Shown: one piece after another, positions 33,293 to 44,500 of the stretch | Numbering within the stretch: the stretch's first letter is position 1 | Layout of the letters: each line of letters begins with the position of its first letter | Source: Telmatactis stephensoni | Taxonomy: Eukaryota; Cnidaria; Anthozoa; Actiniaria; Isophelliidae | DNA: 64,000 nucleotides | NCBI GenBank assembly: GCA_029948255.1 | Contig: JALIZF010001649.1 | Coordinates: 186,001-250,000, forward strand | Direction: 5' to 3' | Program-made: the position numbers and the translations under genes | The notes under the pieces: model-generated | What the model saw: the letters and a program-made list of their open reading frames with translations, nothing else | Databases searched by the model: none | Told to the model about the DNA's origin: nothing

Positions 33293-33714
33293 AAATAAAA
33301 CTTTCCGTTCTTTTGCGCTAGCGTTTATGCTTGCGTCGCTACTTTTACAAGTGAAAATACGAGCTTGGCGTTGTCTTGCTTCGATAGTGAAAACCAGGCT
33401 ATCGTTTTCACTGTTCTCCGATTGTGCTGTATGTACCACCTGATCGACGTACACCAGAATGTTCCATTTGAACACGCAAATAGCGGTGAGGGGAGGAGAG
33501 GGATGAGGGAAAAAGGTAGCGCAAGCTATCCCTGAGTTCCGAGACTTAAATAAGCATTAATCTTATTTTTGAACTCAATATTTGCCATGATGTTTGAGAA
33601 AAATCAGTCATTTTGAGAGCATTTCTAACAGGGTATATTTGGATTTCAACCTGGAAATGACCGTTACTAGACATAATCCACAGATAATCAGACTGGGAAG
33701 CCTGTGGCAGCTGT

Positions 33715-33965
33715 AATTGTGAAAGAATGTTGCCCCGTGAAAGATTTTAGTTGCTTGTGAAAGACTTGTGTACTGTGAAAAAACTTTGTTGTGTTCTGTG
33801 AGAGACTGTTGTGTTTCAAGAAACTTTGTTGTGTTCATTGAAAGATTGTTGTGTTCCACGAAACTTTGTTGTGTTCATTGAAAGATTGTTGTGTTCCACG
33901 AGACTTTGTTGTGTTCTGTGAAAGATTGTTGTGTTCCATAAAACTTTGATGTGTTTTCAAAGGAA
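33715..33965 (-). repeat. Minisatellite, inverted relative of 29297-29437
   Basis: Units TTGTTGTGTTCCACGAAACT and TTGTTGTGTTCATTGAAAGA alternate. Both loci lie between the two AS3MT genes. Confidence 0.85.
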
Positions 33966-34162
33966 TTTTGCATTGTGTTTTGCCCCTGTGGGCCACCGTA
34001 TGTAGGCGACACTAGAGGTTCTTCATATCTTACTCAGGCGTCAATTTTTGCTTTGGTCGATCTCCATTTTTGAAGATTGACAAATGGAAGTTATTTGATA
34101 TTCGAAGGCATGAAAAGCAGATGTGTTATATAAGCAAAAGCTTTGGGACTTTCCCCGGGCGT

Positions 34163-34247
34163 TTTATTTTGTTTTGTTTTGTTTTTGTTGTTTGTTTGTT
34201 TTCTGTTTTGTTTGTTTTGTTTTTGTTTTGTTTTGTCTTGTTTTGTT
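34163..34247. repeat. (GTTTT)n simple repeat
   Basis: T-rich tract of GTTTT and GTTTGTT units. Confidence 0.9.
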
Positions 34248-34770
34248 TTGGAAAAATAGGTGAATACATAATTCCTCCTCGCGTCTTTCCTGGGGTTGTC
34301 GACGGCAAGGGTGAACTGGGCCTTTTTCCATGTGCACGTGCGCGTGCGTGGTTCTAACACAATCCATTGCATAATGACTTCAAACTAGTATTTTATTGCT
34401 ATTCATCCTTATATTTGATTGAAATACGACTAGGCTTTCTGCAAATAACGATCGCTCTATAATGTCATGCTATGAAATATTGGTGAATAATGCTTTGATA
34501 GAAAGGCCATGTTTGCATCAGAGGACAGAGGCAGGTCTTCAGGGTAGGATGGGGGGAGGCAAGGAGGGATAGACGAAGAGAGAAAGACCCTCTTTGGAAT
34601 GGAGTAGATCGGAAGATCAACACACTGATATGACACAAGTCTCCGAGATGAGAAGCGAAGAAAGGACAACTTATTCCATCCATGTAACATCTGCAATGTC
34701 TACCAAAATGTTACGTTATAGGTCAGAGATTTCTTGGGGGTAATGGCCCAGACCAAAACATCATTAATAA

Positions 34771-34991
34771 GTTATAGCGAAAATCGTTGCATCGCGACCT
34801 CCAACGTCGGTAAGATTTTGGTCTTTTCTGATCCGTCCATCATTCTTGGGAGCGGAGCTTTCACGAACTCGTTCAGTGATTGGTTGATTTGAAAGAAGCT
34901 CCGCCCCCAAACTGATTGACGGCTCAGAAAAACCCAAAATCAAAACAAAATTTTTAATTTGCTGGTCGCGATGCAACGATTTTAGCTGAAA
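34771..34991. mobile_element. MITE, AAAATCGTTGCATCGCGACC ends
   Basis: Inverted ends of about 30 bases plus internal GGAGCGGAGCTTTC and GAAGCTCCGCCCCC matches. Confidence 0.8.
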
Positions 34992-35121
34992 TACCAGAAT
35001 ATTAAAACTTGTTGTCCACCACTCTGTAACAGTTTGATACCAAACACGATGGGAGATGTAAGGAACTTGAAGATCAAGAGAAGCACGGTTACGCCCCGAG
35101 ATCTATAGCTTGATCATATCA

Positions 35122-35358
35122 AGCCCCATTTATGCGACACCAAGAAACGGCAAGGCAAGGATGATTTTCGGCAAGGATGAATTTAATTTTTGATCGCAAA
35201 GTGATAAAATTTTATATTTAAACGGCACTGTATGATTTGTCATTGCCTGTAAAGATAATACTAGCCAGAACAGTGCCATAATTCTATCACTTTCCGTACA
35301 AAAAGCAAATTCATCCTTGCCTTTTTTTTTTTTTTTTTGGTGTTATGTAAATGGGACT
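35122..35358. mobile_element. MITE, CCCATTTATGCGACACCAA ends
   Basis: AAGCCCCATTTATGCGACACC and GGTGTTATGTAAATGGGACTT form imperfect ends. Interior matches include GGCAAGGATGAATTT and AAATTCATCCTTGCC. Confidence 0.75.
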
Positions 35359-35535
35359 TCAGTTATTATACCTTCTATGGCTATAAACCCTCTTTGGAAA
35401 TCTCCTATCGTGCAAAGTGCAGAGTATATAATTGCTTAAAAACTCTTTTAAAAACATCAATTTTCCGTCGAATTTTTGTTGAACACTAAACATTTAGTCT
35501 AGTTATTTTCATTGTCATTGCTTCCTGAATCTACT

Positions 35536-38500
35536 TCATGGACAATCCGATCCACAGCAGGACCCACCCGATTCAGCACCTGATTGTCCACAGCAGGACC
35601 CACCCGATTTAGCACCTGTTGGTCCACAGCAAGACCCACCCGATTCAGCACCTGCTTCCATACTGATATTTTTGAATGGATCAGCAATGGCGTATGGGTC
35701 GGGTAGCTCTGAGGTACTCGTAGCCTTAGCAGACAAGTCAAAGTGCTTGGCGAACCGTGATTGACGTATGATTTCGGCTACATTTGCTGTGACGTCACAG
35801 GTCTTTCCAGTCTAGTAAATATAAAGGAAACGCATTTTTAGATCAAGAATCCAAAAATCATATCAATAGTATTAATTTGCAATATTGAGCACTGCAATAA
35901 TTACCATACTGTAATTCTTATTTATAGTGACTGATGCTTTATTACGGACCCCATATCCCTCCCCATCCCCCCCCCCCCCCCATTTATAATTCTACTCCTG
36001 TGTAATTCTTTTGAACTCATCAAGTAACTATTATTTAAGGAATAAAAAACGGTTTCCCGTGTTTGATAGCCTGATAAAATCACGCGTGATGTCGGGAGAA
36101 CACGAGAGAGCGTAGTGGAAGCCTACGGCTCGTGCTTCCACTACGCTCTCTCGTGTTCTCCCAACATCACGCGTGTTTTGATCAGGCCATCAAACACGGG
36201 AAACCGTTTTTTATTTCTTTTATAAAATAACTAACACGCAAATAGAACGAACAATGGCGAAAAAACAAATTGACGCGAGCGTGTTTGATACTCTCATCAA
36301 ACATGGGTTTTCAGCCAATCAGAGCGCGCGTTATATAAGAGTTATTTTATAATGAACTTTCATATTTAAGGATTTACACTACATATCAATATTTATCTTT
36401 ATTTATGTTTTGTCTGTAAAATGAATTTGTTTGTAAAAAACAAATGTTTGTATTATTTGTAATATTTTTATAATTTATTTAATCTTTATTTTGAGGGTCG
36501 TATGTTAGAATACTGTAACAGTTTAATTGCGTCTCCCTTCTTAAATAAAGTTATTGTATTGTATTGTATTGTATTGTATTGTATTGTATTGTATTGTATT
36601 GTATTGTATTGTATTGTATTGTATTGTATTGTATTGTATTGTATTGTATTGTATTGTATTGTATTGTATTGTATTGTATTGTATTGTATTGTATTGTATT
36701 GTATTGTATTGTATTGTATTGTATTGTATTGTATTGTATTGTATTGTATTGTATTGTATTGTATTGTATTGTATTGTATTGTATTGTATTGTATTGTATT
36801 GTATTGTATTGTATTGTATTGTATTGTATTGTATTGTATTGTATTGTATTGTATTGTATTGTATTGTATTGTATTGTATTGTATTGTATTGTATTGTATT
36901 GTATTGTATTGTATTGTATTGTATTGTATTGTATTGTATTGTATTGTATTGTATTGTATTGTATTGTATTGTATTGTATTGTATTGTATTGTATTGTATT
37001 GTATTGTATTGTATTGTATTGTATTGTATTGTATTGTATTGTATTGTATTGTATTGTATTGTATTGTATTGTATTGTATTGTATTGTATTGTATTGTATT
37101 GTATTGTATTGTATTGTATTGTATTGTATTGTATTGTATTGTACTGTACTGTACTGTACTGTACTGTACTGTACTGTACTGTACTGTACTGTACTGTACT
37201 GTACTGTACTGTACTGTACTGTACTGTACTGTACTGTACTGTACTGTACTGTACTGTATTGTATTGTATTGTATTGTATTGTATTGTATTGTATTGTATT
37301 GTATTGTATTGTATTGTATTGTATTGTATTGTATTGTACCAAAATAGACATCAATACCGAGGAGGTCTTAGTGGTTTTAGTAAGAGCACAGCTGGACAGA
37401 AAGTACGTTAAGCAGCAAAGAAAAGAACAAACCGCTCCCCTCCGCTCCCCCCTCCCCCCCCCTCCCTGACGCCCTGGGTCTCCGAGGACGAGGAAGCTTC
37501 AGTGAAGTCAAAAACCTAAAACGGTCAAGATACAACGAGAGAATGAAAGGTTTAAATACCCTACCCCATCTAGCCGGCCCGTGCATTACCTTAAATGTGG
37601 TGTAGACATCAAACTTGAAATCTTCTGGATGTCCTTTGATTGAACCTAAAATCAAGAATTGGAAACCAGATTTAAACTGTACTACCAAAAGAATCTGCGC
37701 AACAAGAAAATTATAACTGAAAATGCAAATAACTGAAGTCAACCATTAATTGCAGGGTTGCAAGTGACGTCACGGCAGCCATCTTGGATTGACTTTTAAA
37801 AAAAAGAATTCTCATTGGCGTTTGTTTTTTGTTCATCCAACATGGCTACCATTTCTTTATTCCGTTATGTCTCAGTATATTCCCCCGGGGGGGGGGGGGG
37901 GGGGGGGGGGGGGGAAGGGGGACTCCTCAAAGGTACCTGAGTGGGAGTGGCAACAATTCATTTCTACCCCTAAAAGGTACCAATTCAAAAACAATAATAA
38001 AGAATTAAAGTAATGAAACACTTTGTTATCGATGTGATTTGAAGATTCAATTCAGATCAACGAAATCGTCCGTTTTATGCTTATTTTAGGTAGTTTATTT
38101 ACCCCCAAAACAGTCCCTAAAAGGTACCAGCTATGTCTCTGGTAGTCCAATAAGTTTGAAACACCCTAAAAGGTACCAGATTGCAGATTTTGACCCCTAA
38201 AAGGTACGACGAGCATCCCCGTCCATTTACGATCGGAGTCCCCCCGGGGTATATTCTCAAGGGAGCGATTGAAACCCAGCAATTAGCGTGACATCAAAAA
38301 TCCGCCCCCCCCCCCCTCCAAACATAAAGGGGTTATCCATGTGATACTAGCCTTTGTATGTAGCTTGATAATAATCTGTGCTATCGTCACTTCTTGGTGT
38401 CTTGAACAAGCGATATGTAGCTGACACATACTTAGCATCACCTAGAAAACGAACCGATAAAAAGTAAGCATTGAAAAATTTCTGTTAATTCAACGTTTGG

Positions 38501-41500
38501 GGAGTGTCAAGAACCTCACATGGGGAAAAAAGCTGTTTCTCTCGGGATCAGGCATCGCCCGCGACCAAAAAATGCAAAATTAACGCTTTAATGCAGGTGA
38601 TGTGGTATGGGGAAAAATAAGATACACCTTACTCCCCCCTCCCCCCACCGGGGCCGGGCCTGATTAATACTGACAGAAATACTGATATGGATGAAATTCT
38701 GGAAGCTCATTGGTTAACTTGTATTGAGTGCATTATTGGCCATTTATAAATAATTTAGTTAAAGATTACACTACATGTGTTCCTTAGTGAAATATAATGA
38801 AATTCTGGAAGCTTATTGGTTAACTGGAGTGCACTACTTCCATTTAATACATACCAAGTACTTTTTTAAGTTCCTCTTTTTTAACTCCCATAGAATACCC
38901 ACTCACAAAGTACGGTCCACTCAGTCCAACCTCTTTACAGAGATCCACTAGTTCCTTCCACCATAATGCACCAGCAAAACCCTCTCCTTTTGGTAAAGAA
39001 TGATAAATTGAGTGAGAAATGATGACACGGGTGAAAAACGCAGTGCGCGTGTTGGAAAATTCGGCGGGAATTCGTGGACGCGTTCGTGTTTACAAAGAAA
39101 AGTACCGTCGACACAACTGTCGTGTATTATGCGAATTTCTCGTGTATTATTTGACCAGAGAAAAAAACAACTAAAGCGATGTTTTAGAACTGAGAAAATA
39201 AGCACTAGCTTTTCACGGACAGCCTTAACTTGTAAGATTTACTAAACCTCCAACGGATAAATTAAAACTTCCGAATACGCGCAATGCGTTTTGCACCCGT
39301 GTCGGTCTCTACAGTACATGCATGGTAACGAGGGCTTTCGGAACGTCGTCGGAAGGCCGAATTAAGTTGTGACGTGAGCTCCGACAGCTCCGACAGCTCC
39401 GACAGCTCCGACAGCTCCGACAGCTCCGACACTTTCGACATGGAGCTATTCCGGTCGCCGAAGCAATTCCGATAACTTCAACCCTTCGATCACGTGTTTG
39501 AGCGTCTCTCTCACTTTAATTTTAGCCCGCGAGTAAGGAAGACACTGTTAACACGGTATTTTAGTTAAGCAAATAAAAAATGACATGTCGAACAAAGGGT
39601 ACCGTGTTTATTGAAACTCTACGAATGCAGAGTTTGTAGAGTAAAGGCGCTGTTGCACTGTACAATTTTCTCAGCAACTTGTCTCGCAACGGCGTTGCGA
39701 AACAAGTTGCTGGAGGATTGCACAGTGTAACAGGGGTTGTCTCGCAATTTTTTTTTGTTGCGCGTAGCGTTGCATGAAGTAGAACTCAGGTCTACTTTTC
39801 GCAACGCATTGCAGCAACTTGTAATGCCATTGCACAGTGTATCACCGCTCCAGCAACATTCCTCGCAATTTTTGAGGCACGTTTTCTACGAGCGCATGCG
39901 CAATTTCTCATTTCTCTCTGAGGAGCCATCTTGAATCTTGCTCCAAGCTTGCCTCGGCCAAAAATATTGCAAGTTGCTGGGGAAAATTGCACAGTGTAAC
40001 AGTGTAATAATTTTCTCTGCGACTTGTTTCGCAACGCCGTTGCGAGACAAGTTGCTGAGAAAATTGCACAGCGTAACATCGCCTTAAAACACAAACTACA
40101 GTTTTCTTGGTTGACAGTACAAACTCTTACCCCAAAGAGTCTCATATAGTTCATGCTTTTTGATATCAGGTACGTGTCTGTCTGCATACATATCACTGAA
40201 GTACACTTCTCCCCCGTCCTAAAAAATCAAAGCATTTGTTTAATTTTACTACGATGATTATACTACCTACAGATGTCGGACTACAGGTAAGGTACTAATA
40301 TATTAATGTTTGATCTGCATGGACAAATTAAGAGACCGGTCATTCAATACGGGGGGAGGGGGGAGTATAGAGGAGGAACTCAAAATTGACCGAATCGAAT
40401 ATGGCAGCAAATTTGAATACTGATTCATTGCCATTTACCTTAAGCACTCTATAAGCTTCTTGAAACACTGCCTTTTTGTTTGATGTCAAGTCGATAACAC
40501 AGTTTGAACTGTAACAAAAACATATCAAATACATAGGTAGACTGTTTTAGCAATCAATTGATTTCTCAATGTTTCACTGTGAAGAAAGAGTTTTATTCCC
40601 AAAAGGACTCGAATAATAAAACATTAAAACTGACGTCTATTTATAACCACTTTTTATTCTAAAAATCACTTGTTATTAGAGAGCATAGTGAAAAATAGCC
40701 AATTTTGCATAACCTGTGTACAGCCGATTCCCACCCCTCTCCTCTACGGGGAAAAATCACAGACTTTCCCTCCCCGATTTTTCCCGTAGGGGCAGGGGTG
40801 GGAAACGGCTGTACACAGGCTAATTCTTCACTGAGTTTCATATAATTTGTGATACTGACCCATATCTTCCAAGACCTAAACTTTTCAAATTTCAATATGC
40901 AAAGGTAGGTATATTTGCCTTAACTTCTTGTAGATTTTACACAATAACCACAACTAAAACCGTAAGTTTTAGTTATAGAAATGATTTACAAATAGAAAAA
41001 TTCCAGTGACTTGCATTGGGATCCTCCGGTATAATAAATGATGCCTACAACGACACTAGTGAAAAACAACTGCGCATGCGTGCATATTCAGGGCCGTAGC
41101 TACCATTTAAACATTGGTACGGTTTTTAAAAGTTGGTCCGGTTTTTTCGTTTTCCTACACGAATTCATGCTTTCAAAACTGCGCGACAATGGTTCTAACG
41201 GTAAAAGTTGGTCCGGTTGAAACCTGACTAACCGTACCGGTGGCTACGGCCCTGACATTACGATGTTTTCTTAAGAAATATGTGAGTTTTAGCATGAAAT
41301 GGAATGCTCGTGTTCTCGGTGTATGCATAAAATTTCTCTTGTATACTTGTATACTGTACTTCTAAACATTATGTGAATACTAGCCTTGAGTGTTAAGAAT
41401 TGACCTTAAGTTTTGACATTTTGTGAAAACCATTGAACGTAAAAGCCGAAATTTGCATAAGTTTACAAAAGTACGAAGACGAGACTACGAGCATGCGCAG

Positions 41501-44500
41501 ACGTTTCTCACTAGTGTCGCCTATAACTTTGACGTCAACAAATTAGCATAATAGGCTTCGAGCAGTTCCATTTCTCTCTTCAGATTTTGTGAAGATAAGT
41601 TTTTTGGAATACGTTGACCAGCGGAATCGGAGCGAAATGGGGAGGGGAGAAGGGAGAGAAAAAGTGCAGTCCTTACTTTTCTTCTTCTTTCTCCTCTCCT
41701 CAACTCGCCTCGCATGATTTCCACTCGTTCTCATACTTCTAAAAACTCGTCTTTACTGAATCTGGAGGGAAAAGTGGAACCGAACTGCTCACAGTCTATA
41801 GCATGATGACAATTAAAACGCCCATGACTCAGCAATATAAAGTCCACAACCAGTAATAATAAATGAACTGTGGTGGTTAAGGTGACTGACTACGTTGAAG
41901 CGGCAAAACGTTCGAAAATCAAGATCGCATTGCATTATTTTGGCAAACACTGTTTTCGCTGTTTCAACACCTTTGACGGCTAAGAACTCTTCATTTTTGC
42001 ATGGGACCATGTAGTTTTATTTTTGTACTCATTTGAAAAAGTAGCTTGATATCACAAACATATCAAATCTGCAGAAAAAGTTTAATACTCTACCTCACGA
42101 AAAGATGGATTTTTGTTTCTATTATTGCTCGACTTCATTTTTTTTATATAATCCATTTTCACTGCATGGAACTTTTTGATAGGTGTCACGATACAAAAGT
42201 CAAGAAGTGAGGGATTTTATTGAGATTACATCAAAAATGCTGTAGATTATGTAGATTATTCCTTTGGCTAATAATTGTGTAATTATCACGGGTGTTGGTA
42301 GAACGATTATCTTGTGATTTGTAAATTTTTGAATGACGACTTCTAGTAGTGCCATCTTTGTTCTAAAAGCTTGTAAAAAGGCATGCAATCAAAGCTGATG
42401 ATCTTTCTTTCTTTCTTTCTTTCTTTCTGTCTGTCTGTCTGTCTGTCTTTCTTTCTTTCTTGTTTTTTTTTTTCTTTTTGGAATCATCATTAAATTTTAC
42501 GTAAGAAACGTTTTAAGAGAAGGATCTTTTAATACTTTTTACCAACGTAGTCAGTCGCCTTAATACATTATTTGTAGACTGTGAGATCGTCCGCGCTGTG
42601 CTGGTCATTGCAGTGTTGTCTATAAAAAAGCATTCGAAATTCCTGTCGTGATCATGAACGTGCCGTGCAGTGATCGTGCCGTTTTTACAAAAATGGGTCA
42701 TTCTGGGGACACTTTAACACGCACACTGCTGTTTAAGCTTAAGCTTAAACTAAACTTCCTATACACGTACGTGAAACGGTAGACAACAGAGGATCACGTG
42801 ACCTGGCTATGCCGTTTCAACGCGAAGGTGAGTCATTTCACGAACGTTAATGCGGAAGGTCTGCTCAAGCGCACAATTCCTCTTTGCCGTCGGCCGTTTC
42901 TCGTGTAAGTGAATACTTACACAATGATATCAACAGAAGAGTCTTTAACTCCAGCCTCTTGAAGGTTTTCAATGTCTCCCATTATGAATTCAGTGTTGGC
43001 CTTTGAGTATCCAAACTTCTCTTTATGGTAGTCAATGTATTTGGTAGCAACATCAAGCTTTATATTTTAACAAGAAAATCTTAATACAATCGTTCTTAAA
43101 ACGTTGTCTATATATTCAACATGTATTCCAACACTGAAAGAACTATCATATGAATAGACAGCAAGAAAGAAATCGTTCTATCATTTTACCGGCATTTTGT
43201 TATCGACAATGATGTAGATGCATTAATGATACTTAATTGTGTTGATTAACAAATAGATTACGTCTGCACTAAAATAGATGCACAGATGACGTCAAAATGT
43301 GGTGAAAAAAAGTACGCCACGTGACGAAATCGAGTGGGATGACTGTTGTTCTCACCACATTTTGACGTCTTTTGTGCATCTATTAGAGTACAGACCCACG
43401 GAAAAATGGAATCTCTTTGTCATTTATAATATTCATCGAAACATTTCAACCAATCAGAGCGCGCGTAAGATTGAGTGACGTGTATACTGCAATCTAATCT
43501 TGTCCCCTTATTGGTCATGCACCATACAAAAATGGAGATTTTGAACCTGTTATTTTAAAAAGGTTATCATAGATTGATGTATCAACTAGTTGTGAATATT
43601 TTATGTCACACCTGTTCCTGTGTCATATCTACACCAATTATATGACCATTTTCTCCAACCAGTTTACTAAGAATAAAACAGTCTCTTCCTGATCCACTGC
43701 CCAAGTCAAGGACATGAGTGTTCTCAAGTTCTTCTGGAAACACCAATCCACAGCCATAATACCTGGTGAAAACATACAGTTTATCATAATTTATTTGTCA
43801 GGGGGGGGGGGGGGGGTGGGTGGGAGGTACTTTCCAAAATTACTGCTGAGTCATCTTTACATAATGGCTTGAAAATGCAGTACTAGTTTTGACTAAAAAC
43901 CTGTTTTCAATATGCATTCTATAACATAAACAAGTCCACAGCCATGGTGCCTGGTGAAAAGACACAGTTTATCATAATTTATTTGTCAGCGGGGAGGGGA
44001 GGTACTTTCCAAAATTGGCTGAGTCATCCTTATATAATGGACTTGAAAATGCAGTATTTTTACTAAAAATCTGTTTTTAATACACATTCTCCCCCTAAAT
44101 TTATAAATGATATAAAAGGAAGCATAAACCAATCCACAGACATAGTACCTCAGTGGTGAAAAGATACAGTTTGTCATAATCTATTTGTCAGGGGGGAGGG
44201 GAGTTACTTTCCAAAATTAGCTGAGTCATTGTCTAGGTAAACTTAAAACCTTCCAAAATTAGTGGAGTCATCCTTGCATTAATAATCAACTTGAAAATGC
44301 AGTGATTTTTACTAAAAACCTGTTTTTAATACACATTCTCACCCTAAATTTATAAATGATATAAAAGGAAGCATAAACCAATCCACAGACATAACACCTC
44401 AGTGGTGAAAAGATACAGTTTGTCATAATCTATTTGTCAGGGGGAGGGGAGGTACTTTCCAAAATTAGCTGAGTCATTGTTTAGGTAAACTTAAAACCTT

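Noticed and set aside
33029..33475. 129-148-codon frames rich in a repeated decapeptide
   Set aside because: Product of the 10-bp minisatellite, open in several frames on both strands.
36502..37469. Frames of 267-301 codons on both strands
   Set aside because: They are the stop-free pentanucleotide array read in different frames.
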